64,000 nucleotides of DNA. Source: Pachypanchax playfairii. Lineage: Eukaryota; Chordata; Actinopteri; Cyprinodontiformes; Aplocheilidae. The stretch is from positions 1,144,666-1,208,665 of the forward strand of contig SSNP01000081.1 in assembly GCA_006937955.1 (NCBI GenBank). Direction: 5' to 3'. Below, in pieces: positions 24,100 through 35,700 of the stretch (position 1 is its first letter; each line of letters starts with the position of its first letter). The notes below the pieces were generated by a model. It was not told the origin of the DNA and did not search any database. It saw only the letters and a program-made list of their open reading frames with translations. A program made the translations under genes and the position numbers.

Positions 24100-24950
24100 G
24101 GCTTTCAAATCTTTCAGTGCAGGACCAGTGCGGCTATTTTATATGACAGTATCAGTGCAGGTCGTTCCAGTTGTTGCTTTGTGTCACACTTAAATGTTTC
24201 AGATAATCAAAAAACATTTTGATATCAGACATATATAATCTGAGTAAATACAAACTGCAGTTTTTTTAGTTATGATCTTGTTTATGAAGTGAAAAGGCTA
24301 TCCAAACCAACCGGGGGAAAGTAATTGCACCCAAGAACACAAATATACAGTATTTACAAAAAAATATATTGAGAGGATCCCAAAGACTTATGGAAAAATA
24401 TTATTTGAACACATGAAACAAACATGGAAGGTGTGTGTTACATCTGGTCTAAAACTAAAGTTTCAGAATAAGAGCATGACCCTGACAGTCAGGCATGGTG
24501 GCGGTAGAGTGATGGTCTGGGGCTGATTTGTTGCTTCAGGATCTGGATGACTTGCTGTAATTGGTGGAGCCATGAATTCAGTTCTCTGCCAGAAAATCCA
24601 GAAGAAGAATTTCCAGCCCTCAGTTTGGGATCTTAGGTCATGCTGCTGGACACCAGTAAGTCTAACTCTGAAGGTTTTTTAAAAACTAAAAAAATCAAAG
24701 TGAAAGTTTTGAAGTGGTGAAGTCAAAGTCTGGGCTGACATCTGATTAAGATTCTGCTCTAAAACCCTGTAATGTTTTCATGTTTACATGATGGTTAAAG
24801 GCTTATTTCCTTTAAAAAATAAAACAATCATAGAAAAAAAACTGCATTTCTGTTAACTCAGATTATTACTTTTTATTATATTATTTTTTGTTGTTGATCT
24901 GAAACATTCAAGTGAACAAAAAATAGAAGAAATCTGTAAGATTTTGGTTC
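24100..24950 (+). mobile_element. Degraded Tc1/mariner-like transposon
   Basis: The stretch near 24491-24530 (CATGGTGGCGGTAGAGTGA, then TGGTCTGGGGCTG) encodes the conserved HGGG-VMVWG core of Tc1-like transposases. A second transposase remnant is at 24705-24760 (GAAGTGGTGAAGTCAAAGTC). The frame is broken by stops and indels, so the element is inactive. Left-end sequence (CTGAGTAAATACAAA near 24240) recurs in another copy at 62.6 kb. Confidence 0.75.
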
Positions 24951-25909
24951 ACAGCTCAGTAGGTCTGAGGTACAAGCTGTATACACGGACATAGACGTAA
25001 CCATAAAGGTTATAATACAAACACTGGACCATAAAAAAACGTACACCTCATAAAAGTGGCGTAAACCTTCCCAGAACTCTCGTTCAGCCTTCTGCAGACC
25101 ATCTGGATGAGCTTTATGAGTCAGAACATGGAAACAGCAGCACCTGCTCTCAGTGAAGGTGACATTATTGTTGCAGGATTGCAGCTCATTGATCTGCTCG
25201 CGGTCACATGACTGATAGTGAGTCAGTGAAGGTTATTTTCACATAAAAGCAGGATTCTGATCATTAACATGCTGGAAGTAAATATTGTTCATTCCTTCAC
25301 AGCTGCAGCTTGTTTCAGAACACTGAAATGAAACATCGAGAGCAATAATGAAATTATCTATAGTAGGTTTTTACAAATCTCTCTGACCTGTGACTCAATT
25401 AAACAAATGCAAATGTTTTTTTTTTCTTTTATCAACTAAAGTATATTCAGTTGGGAAATATTTCTGACTGATAATTAGTAGAATTTGCAGCCGGCGTCTG
25501 CAAAGCTCATGATAAACACAGGAATATGAAACTAAAGTGTATCTGAGTTTGAAACCGTAGACCACAAAGTCCAGAAATCTGAGCAGAGGTGGATCATCCG
25601 GGTCGAACCAGGATAAATATCCATGTTTATTTTTGTTCCTTTGGACTACAATTGATTTCAGTTTAGAAAAAAAAAAGTTATATGGAGACTAAACACATGT
25701 TTTATTTACTTTAATGAACATTTTTATTTATCCCGTGCTGGTTTTTCTTATTTTAAACACATCAAAACCCTTTTAAGTCACATCATGTGCAAAATGTTTT
25801 ATAGAATTATTCAAATAAACAATACGGTTGAGTTTCATCAATGTGACAGAATTTATATAAACTGTAGTGATATGAAATATTGGCAGCATGTCAGAGTAAG
25901 TTTATACTT

Positions 25910-25915
25910 TATTAT
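25910..25915 (-). terminator. npm3: Candidate npm3 poly(A) signal
   Basis: AATAAA on the minus strand (TTTATT on plus), about 540 bases after the npm3 stop codon. It is the nearest clear hexamer I noted downstream. Confidence 0.35.
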
Positions 25916-26456
25916 GCTAAAAGATACTTTTTAGAGGGAAGAAAACATTTCTAATTACAGTCACTGTCTATGCAAATGAATAAACTTGAATAAAACAAGT
26001 CAGAAAAACATTTGAAACAACAAACAACTGAGAACTGAAGATAATATCATCAAACATTTAATGAACATTCTTTAAACCATCAGATTATTTCATGTGGTTA
26101 GAATCTAAATTTGTCTTTATGACAACAGAACAAGCCGCTGGTGGTGAAAGGCGTGTTTTGTTCTGTTTTTTTTTTAACCACAGACTGCATCACATATACA
26201 AAAACAGTGGACTGAACAGTTCTAGTACAAATTAATGCACCGAGCTCAGAGACTGTGATGAACTCGCAGTGACAGACTGAAAAACGGAGGCGAGTACATC
26301 GAAGCTAACGGCGCGTTTAACCGCCTCCACGCTGATTTTTCACGTCTGTGCTGAAGGAGCGGAAAAATGTGTCCATCTGGTAGAAAAATGACTTATTTTT
26401 TAAAATATCAACAAGTGAGTGACTCCAAAATCTTCCATCAGGGGTCTTTTTTCTGC

Positions 26457-27857
26457 CTAATGCTTCTGCTTCTTCTTTGCTGGTTTAATGGAAGGCATCT
26501 CCTCTTCTTCCTCCTCGTCGTCTTCATCTTCTTCCTCCTCCGCTTCATCGTCCTCATCCTCCGAAAGGTCAGAGTCTTTGATTTGTGATACTGTGAGAAA
26601 TCAGGCAGACGTTATTTAAACATTTTAGTTGACAATGAAGGAAATTTGCTTGGACGTTATTCTTTAACTTTTTACTCATATTTTGATTTGCAGAACCAGT
26701 TTTTTTTAATTTTCTATGAAAACGGACACGCCCAGTTTCCAAAACGTGTCACTTATCATAAAGTCAGGGGTATCAAACCCCAGGCCTCAACACTACCCTG
26801 CATGTTTTAAATGTTTCCCTGATTTAAACCCTCAACACGTCCTGCAGAAGCCTGTTACCAACCCGTCCATCTGAATCAGGTGTGTATAAGCAGGAAAACA
26901 TCTAAAACCTGCAGGATGATGGCCCTCAAGACCAGGAGAACATCACAAACTGTTCAACAGTCTTTATATTAACAAATTATTTGCTAAAAATGCAACAAAT
27001 AAGAATTTGAGTCTTCGAGGAAAACAGATTATCAAATCCAGTATCCAGATTTCACATGCCAAGTCTGTAAAACTTTAAGACTCCTTGTTAAAAAACAAGT
27101 GCACTTAAACTCAGCAATGGAAGGTGGTTAAAGTAAATCAAGCGTTACCAATGAGGTGCAGCCCGCTGACGATGACTGGACCTGTTCCAGCCTTGAGTCG
27201 GATGGTGACCGGGGCCTTCAGCTCGAACTCTCCCAGACTCACCTATAATCAGAAAAACATCACACTTCAGCTGTGTGGTCCATCAGTCAACATGCAGGCT
27301 GGGACTCACACCATGACACCCACCATGGGCAGACACTTAATATGAAGGTTGGCGACGGGCACTGAAACAGTCTTTCCTTGGTGGTTCATGGCCGTTACCT
27401 CCACCACGTTACTCTCCTCCTTCACACCTTCACCCAGGCAAACCTGCAAGAAACAGCTGGGTTTGTGTTTGTTGTATAAAAGAAATGTGCGTTTGAAGAG
27501 ATTTTCTCTACATACAGTTCTGAGTTCAAGTAAATGTTCCAGATCTTCTTCTTCATCCCCTTGGAACGTGTAGAAGGGAACTTTAGATGACAACTCACAG
27601 GCTAGAGATAGAAAAAAAGACAAGAAAAAGGACTCAGATTTAATGTGTGAAAATAGAAAAAAACTGAAACACAATCAGATTTATAAAGAAGTTTTTAAAT
27701 ACTTTCTGGCGGGACATCTGAGTATCTTAAACCCACGTGGGCACTAAGAGCAGAACAGAAAAAAATGGTTTAAGTTTTTCTTACTGAACAAGAAACTCTC
27801 CAACTTGGACTGTCCGAGTGGGCCCACGTCCACGGACTCTTCCTCGCTGAAAGACAT
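26457..27857 (-). CDS. npm3: Nucleoplasmin-3 (5 coding exons)
   Basis: Exons in coding order: 27785-27857, 27516-27601, 27324-27443, 27149-27242, 26457-26590; 507 nt, 168 aa. The nucleoplasmin core is seen in SKLESFLFTCELSS (exons 1-2), VVEVTAMNHQGK and VPVANLHIKCLPM (exon 3) and FELKAPVTIRLKAGTGPV (exon 4). Exon 5 encodes a long acidic run (residues about 130-152, nearly all E/D) and a short basic end PAKKKQKH. The length fits NPM3 (human 178 aa) and not NPM1, whose C-terminal nucleolar-binding domain is absent. Nucleoplasmins are pentameric histone chaperones; NPM3 is nucleolar and linked to ribosome biogenesis and chromatin decondensation. Its position just downstream of oga on the same strand matches human NPM3-OGA. 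The exon 3 donor GTGGGT was chosen because it alone keeps the family alignment PM-V-SLGEF. Confidence 0.94.
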
Positions 27858-28286
27858 TCTGTCCAAATGTTCTTGTTGCTTTAATCGCAAGTGATTTATC
27901 GGTAAACGAGTCCTTCAGTTAAAACCGGTGAGCGTCGCAGACCAGGGGCGCGTCATCTGACACGTCATCCGTGTGCGCCGGAGATTTTTGTTTTGGTCCG
28001 ACAGGTTTTAGATCAAATGCCGTGGATTAACATTTAGATTAAGTTAGAAAGTTTTTTCTGTGTTGTACTTACGTCCGATGTAAAAAGAATGGATTTTGTT
28101 TTAAAATGGCAATAAATTAAGATCGAGAAAGAATGAAAGATAAAATTATTTCTTCTAAAGTGAGAGGATGTTGCAAATTCACAAGATATACATAATCACT
28201 CAGTTGCAGAATTAAAAAAAAGAACCTGAATAAGAAATACAACAACATACAGGAGACACAAACCAGCAGAATTTGATGTGATTTGT

Positions 28287-28292
28287 TTTATT
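28287..28292 (-). terminator. oga: oga poly(A) signal
   Basis: AATAAA on the minus strand, 1.42 kb after the oga stop codon. It implies a 3' UTR of about 1.4 kb (28270-29710) that ends only about 400 bases from the npm3 start codon. No other exon is seen between 27860 and 29710. Confidence 0.5.
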
Positions 28293-29710
28293 GTTACGCA
28301 TTTCACATATAAACTTTACAAAAACAACTTTAATGGCTCCATTTTAACCCCAAAATGTACAAGCGGAGCTTTTTCTACAAGTCATTTGTGATAAATTTTG
28401 CTGGTAGAGGAAAAAAAATACATCAGCAAACTAAATGAACTATTTTAAAGAAGAAATGAACTCTGAGTCAGACAGAAAACAGATGTCACATTTCACTCCT
28501 CACTGCCAGGCAGGTCGAGGCTACAGAACCAGGGATTCAAACAGATTATTTACAACAGACCAAACACGAGACTGGCATGCTTCATTATCAGATCCAAACC
28601 TATAAAGTCCCACGCTGTCCTGAAGAGGATCAGCTGATACAATCGACATTCATTTAGATTTAATGTTTAAAGTTTCCAGGAGTGAAAGTTTGTAATGAAG
28701 CAATTCTGGCATAAATTTATTGAACACTAAATTTTACATTAGCAGAACTGAATATTTTGGTCCCACTGGATGATGTTAGCTAACATTATAACTATTAAAA
28801 AAGGAAACAAACTGATTAAACACAGTAACATTCAGTAATTGTGTGGTTAAACAACTTATATAAGAAAGAGCTTTTCAGTCAGCTACATATCTGAAGTTTA
28901 AACAAGACTACCGGTAATTAAAAAAAAAAAAAATCACTCAATACTCAGGTCACGATTAACCTGGTCGAAAACGATACCAGCTTCTGAAAAATGAATCTAA
29001 ACGAGCTGAAGAGAAAACACAATGTTTGTTTCCGTTACTGCTTCTGTACAGCTACATCAAAAGAAATGTAGGTACTGAGAAGTTCTGATCAGGGTTGAAA
29101 CTCACCCTTCATGCAAACAGATCATGAAATTCATTTAACTTTTGGAACCATGAAGCACAACAACATCTGGATGCAACCACAACCCCCCCATCATGTGATA
29201 CGGAAGGCAAACGTTCTTATGGCACCTCATATTGTGTGAATCTAGGACATTCTGTTAGATCAGACACTGGACAGTGGGATGTGAGGGTCATAAGACATAC
29301 TGTGACTGGGGTCACCTTGATTCTCTAACGTACAGGAGAAATATCACCTGGTGGATAATAGATATATTCAGAAAATAGCTTATGGAGGCATCTCTTCCTT
29401 TCACCTGCAGGTAAAGAAGTTGTGGGGCCCGAGGAATCAACGCTGACGGGCCACACTTCACTCGTATTACCAACTCAGATCTGGATCTGTCAAATCCAAC
29501 TGAACTGTAACATCTAAGGGCAGAAATCTGTGTCCGATGACACTGCTGTGCTTGTTGACACAAACCATGAAAAACAAGGTCACTGTGGGACGAACCCAGA
29601 TGTTAACGTGTTTAAAATCATCATGATCATCTCTCTCATGAAGGCAGCAAATGTTCTTTAAGTATGTGGACTGGATCTTTCTTTGCCTGCTAGTCTATCA
29701 GCACATTTCT

Positions 29711-32700
29711 TCAAAGGCTGCGTCCCATAATGATGACGTCTTTGGGGAAACCGTCCATTTTGGCCACTTCAAAGCATCCCAGCTTACTATAGAAGTCCAA
29801 CATTCGCTTATCAGTCTGACGAACCTTGCAGAACGCACCATGGGAGCCTAAAATAAAAACTGAGAGTTAGAGCACAAACCAAAAGCCCCAAAACATTTTC
29901 AATATTCAATTTGAATGAGTGGAAGTTGATCGTTTGGGATATTGTTCTACTTATTCTAACTGAACCATGTCTGTTTCCTACCATTTGCCTTAATAGAGGA
30001 TAACAGACATCCCATCATGCTCTTGGCCACACTGGGATCAGTGACTTTAGCGTGAATGTCGACCTTGATGAGAGAGGGAAAGTTGGACAAGAAGGACTCT
30101 GGAAGACCCTCTTCCTCTTCATGAAAACTCATAATCATCTTCTGCAGGAATCAAGAGCAGATTGTTAAGTAAACATAACAGCAGGAGATAATGAGATGAT
30201 GTTTATTACTGCATAGATACTGAGCTCGTACTTCAGCTTCACTCAGATCCTTTTCACAGTCTGGTTTGTTATATTTCTCCTGCATGTGTGGAATCCAGCT
30301 CAACTTGCACTTCTTGATGAAGGGTTTCACATCAACAGTGCCAAGAGCATAACCGCAGATCCCCTCATCATCCTCCAACACAAAACCGTAGTCTGAACTC
30401 AGTGTCAGGAGTCCTCCGACTAACCTGTAAACAAACAGGAAGGGCTGAGTCAGACAGTTAAGGCTTTAAACAGGACTGAGCATGAATAGACACCTGCATG
30501 TTTTACCTGTCTCCTATCAAGTCCGGATCACCCTCAGAGAATGGCAGGTCTTCCATTCCTTCACAGTACATTTCTTTACAGATTTTATAAACTTCAACCT
30601 GAAGAAGTAAATCCAGGCGTTACTGTGACAGGTGGTCAGAAGGTATGCAGACAAAGACCCAACCAGTAAAGCTGTACATTGAATAAATCACTCAATACTC
30701 AGACATAAACAAGACGTTTACCTCATCTTTGGGAAAGTACGGCCTTATCGTATAGATTTTGGAGGTTGGCAGTGAAGGTGGAGGCTGGTAGAAAAGATCG
30801 TTTGCCCCATCTATTGGCAACAACCTCTGTGGGTATCAAAGGAAAGAGGTTTAGTTTCAGAGCTTTAACAGTGTGCTGCGATTGCCTCAGTGTGTAAATG
30901 CCGAGTTGATCCACTATCAAGCCAAATGGAACTAAAGAAAATGGCAAAGAGCCTCAGAATATAATTAGTTCCTTGTTGATTTGATAGTAGACAACAAGAG
31001 CAAACATCACACTGTTCTTTTTGGAAAACAGAACATACACAAAGATTTACAAACTTTACAAATACAAGGTCTGTATTTTGGTCTGACCAAGGTTTTACTG
31101 GCTGAAGGAGATGCTCCTTTCCCTTTCATAAGGCATTGCAATATTTCGCTGCGCAGGAGCCTCCTGTTGAGAAAAATAATGATGCTTGCGCAAAAACAGA
31201 GAACTCCAGGAAGAAAACAAAAGGAAAATCAAATGAGTTCATTTCCTCAGCAGCACATCTGCTGCTGTTGCAGGTTTAGGAGGAAAATGGTTTTAGATTG
31301 AACGGGTGTGTTTAATCTTGGAGTTCTCCTTTTGAATACACGCTTGCGTTCTCGCTGGCGCTACAATGCTTGCGCATGCGCTTGCAAAGGGTTGGCTTGG
31401 TATTTTGTGAGCTGTGCTTTCCTGCAAAGAAATAAGATGTCATGAAAAATAAAACCTAGCCATGCTCGCTTGCGCCGCATGCGCCAGGGAAAAGCAGCAT
31501 CTCCTTTGGCAGTTGCTGAAAGAAACTATGAATCAATCAGAAAAAGCCACGTCAAAAGCTGGCTGTACTTTTATAAGAACATGTTTAGAGTCACCAAATC
31601 CTCTCATGTTTCTGAAAATATTCCAAAAACTGGAGGTTATGTTTTCCTTTTAGTAGTGAGGGGGATGAAATGTGCTTGTTACAACGGGTAGCCCATTACA
31701 ATCAGCTCACCTTTGACAGACCAAACTCCTTCATACCTACACACATTTAGCATCGTCTTTTTTTTCTCACAGCACTCTTTTTCCATTTTATTGCTATTGT
31801 TTCGGTGCATTAGATACCTGGAACTCTCCTGCTAGACCTCCCCTAAAGGCCCAGGGCTCTTGGTCTCCTCTAAGGAATTGTGCTGAGGACTGACTACGAC
31901 ACCCTGTTAGGAGCAGAGCCAAGCGGACATTGTTACCACAGGATGGGGCTCCGATACAGATGAAGGAAGTGGGGAGATGGGAACGAAGGGGGTAATATGT
32001 AACTAATAGCAGAATTACCATAAATTAATTCATTTTGTATCAATCATCATAAAAGATCTAATGTTGATTTACTGTATTGATACGATGGGGCTCAGGCACC
32101 TAAATCTCATGTTTGAGGGATTTGGGTGCAAGTCAGTTGTTTAAATCAGCTCCACACCTTTTTAAATATGTATCATTATGTTAGGCAGCATTCCATAACA
32201 TGGTCTCAGGATTTAAAAATCATTTTTCCCCTGTAAAAGTTAAGTCGGGAAAATCTGAAAACTGATGGATTTCATAAAAACACCACCAGACACAAAAGAT
32301 ATCATCAATGGACCACAACAGGAAGCTTTAGCTGCCATCACCCCACTGACCTAAGCACCTCGTGTGAAGTCACATTCTCATTTTATCTGTCTTGTCACAT
32401 GACAGAGGACTAGGAGTCATTAAAAACCAGGAAGACAGAAGAAGGTGCGTATTCCCTGAGTTTAACACAGAGGGCAGCATATAACTAAAGCACACGACTC
32501 TTACCAGTCTGTATCCAACAGCACCACTGATAGCAAAGCCTAACCCTGGTTGACGAGAAGCCCTGTCATGTGACCAGCCAAATGCAGCGCGTGCAGGACA
32601 TTCAACCCTGCCTTAAATACAAACCTCACAATATCAAAAACAATTCCTGTGAAGAGCTGACAACACAGCTCAGATGCACCCACATGAAGGAACTTAGAAC

Positions 32701-35700
32701 CCAGCGACCCAAATAAAAAACATGACCGAGCCGAGTAGATTTGGACCATCTACTCAGCCTGTGCAGAACAGGAAACACAAGCATCTGTTCCTCAATTATC
32801 TAGCTATTGCACATGTGAGTGTGCACACGGCATTCAGAAATATCCAATTTTATGTGCTGTTACAATTCAAAGCCAAGTTCGCGTTCCTGTGGGTAGGTGC
32901 ACCAGGCTGGTTTGAGCCACTTCTATAAGCCTACTGATAGAAACAAAAAATCAAGTTAGAAAGGGGCTGCCAAGGAGAAATTTGGAAGTTAACACTTGAA
33001 TACAAACTTGAATCGCTGCGCAAGATGTGACTTCATCCAGAGGGCTGTCTCCTTTCTTCCAATTAAATCTTTTACATGAGTGGTTTAAATAAACCAAAAA
33101 TAAATGAATAAATATAGATCAATTTTAACAAAGGAAAAGAGAACGCCTGCACTGTGCATACATCGGCCACTGTCGATCCAGTAGCAGTAGAAACTTGTAC
33201 TGTGGATTCTTCCATCTGTACATAGTGAAGGGAGAAAACAGTAGAAAATAGTTATTAGTAAATGTTCTCAGAACAATAACCAGGGAGCTTGTGACTAACT
33301 GCCGACTGCAAAGCTTCGATTAGGGAAAGTGAAGACTGATTTTAAAAAGTCAGCAATCTGAAACTTTGCAATTTATCACTGATGGTTTTTCTCCAGCGTT
33401 GCTGGAGCGTTACGACCATTTACTGATGATGCATCAGTAAGTTAATATGAACTTTTGAAGTGGTTGCTCCCGTGTGGGTATGCTGCCTGCTGTGTACTTC
33501 TCTGTGCTGACACATCAGCTTTACAATGTGGCTCAACAGAAACCTGTGAATAAAATCAGGTTACAAAAAGTAACCCACAGGCCATGCTGGTACTTTACAA
33601 TAATAAAAACACTCCAAAAGATGGAGGTGTTCTCCGATTGTGGATGTCACTCAAACTGTATCAGGCAATTATTATCAAAGAATTGTGTCAGGAGAGGAGG
33701 ATCTCTCTCCAATGAGAAGATGGATAAAACCATGATACAGGTTGAGCAAACAATCCTCCAACAACTTCACCTCAGAGACTACTCAGAGAGGCTAATGCAC
33801 AAGACTTTCAGTAAAACAGTGCAGGTGTAATTAAATCTTTGTTTATGCACCAGAATGGCCTTCAAACACCAAGTTAGTTTACTTGCTCTCCAAGCTCGCG
33901 TGCGCGCTAGGGCATGGAGGACAGGGGATGGGGACTTTTCTCTGACGCCCATCCTCACAGAGAAATGGAAGCAGGTGTGCCTGAGTGGGAATGCAGCAGT
34001 GATGTTACCAGATACACAGCAAGCAGCAGTAAACCCTGATGGAACATTTTCCACTGAGACCCAGACTACATATAATAATAATCATAATTATACTGAGTTA
34101 CTTTTAAAAAGGGACAAACATGGATGATGATAGCAATGCAAGCGGCATTCAGTCGGATGAAAAAGAAAAATCAACATGTAAGAAACAAGAGCAAATCACT
34201 GTACAAACTATTGCAAAGTGACGCATTTTGCTTGATTTGTGTAAAGCTGATCTATCATGTCCTGCCATCTTCCACAGATAGAGGCATTACTCTGGGATTC
34301 TCATCATGCACACAGCTGATACCTATAATCTCCATGAGATATACAGAGATGCTTTTAACAAACAGATGTGTAAAAAGTAATATTTATATCATTTAACTAC
34401 ATACAGCTCCATAAAATCCATGCTGCTAAATCAATACATATCCTGTTCTACGTAATGTGATTTTTATTTGCAAAAAAGTCTTTCTGGGATTTTTAAAAGT
34501 TGAGACTTGAAGCAAACAACCATCTTTCTAAGAATACAGACCCTGGGGATTACTTCATACATACCTAGCCACTGGACAAAAGACTTGACCATAGAAATGA
34601 TGCTCTTGATGTCCCAAATGTACGGGTAGAGGTCATACAGGATGGTGCGGTTGGCTATATTAGACAGACGTGTGAACATATGGATGACTGAGAGGCACAT
34701 CTCCTCAAACTTCTTAGCCCGTGACTGCCATTCTGAAACCTGGAAGCATCAAAAGATGAGAAACATGAATACAGAAAACCAAAAAAGAAAAGAACCAAGA
34801 ATTATCCATATTTGTGTCTTTAATAAATTTAAGATTTGAATGCATTGGAATGGTAAAGTGATGGTTTGTTTAGTTAAAATACCCTTTTAATTCACAAGAG
34901 TTAATATTACATCATGGTTTTGTTTATATCTGTGCTTTTTCTGGGGCTTTTTTAAATAGGGGAAGCTGTTTCTACAAACAAACAAAGCAAACCCATTTCT
35001 GAGCAACACATTCCCCTCACATTCACTACTACACCACCCAGTGGGATGTTGGGGAATTACACATCCACCATTTTGTTTCAAGCTCCATTATCAGTAAGAT
35101 TAGTTAATAATGTACATGTCCCTTTATACTGTTGTGACACATGTTGAATTGTAATATTTTAGCTCACCTTTTCATTGTCCTTTCTTTTGCAGTTGACACT
35201 AACGACGCTACTGTTGGCTCTTAACCAGTTGAACTCTTTTAACATCTGCATGGCCTTGGGCCCATGTTCATAAGGCAAATAAAAAAGCTCCGCTAACAAG
35301 CAGAGGTCCTCAATCGTAAGAGGTTCAGCTAAGAACAGTGCCTTCTCATTGGGTCCAGGCACAAACAAATCCTGAGGAAAAAAAAAAACATAACAATGAC
35401 TTAAACATCAGATCTGATATGGTTTTATTCTAAGTGCATGCACAAAGAGAAAGGAGAGATTCCCTCGTGTTTAACGTACCTGTTTGAGCTGATCGTCTGT
35501 CTGCATGGGGGCAATATCACTGGCAGAATCCTCTTGAATTGACTCTTCGGGGGACTTGGACTCAGCCAGACTCTCTTTGTCTGTATCCATAGGCTTCAGG
35601 TCCTCAGTCATTTTGTCTATGATGGGAGCAACGTTTTTCTCCTCTGGATCAGTCTCTGCTTCAGGCTCATCCTGTTTCTCAACAACCATCTCCATTGGTT

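Larger units (their letters stand above)
20280..25900. other. trim8-npm3 intergenic spacer
   Basis: No supported exon was found. Contents I can name are a tandemly duplicated 347-bp unit with (CA)n tracts (23132-23860) and a degraded Tc1-like transposon (about 24100-24950). The stretch 20380-20760 is a less AT-rich patch that could be regulatory. Several open frames of 60-108 codons on both strands show no recognisable family or splice context. The facing genes end towards this spacer (tail-to-tail). Confidence 0.5.

Noticed and set aside
33474..34396. Several 90-118-residue frames inside oga intron 12
   Set aside because: No family match, no splice support and both strands open equally; treated as chance frames in a long intron.
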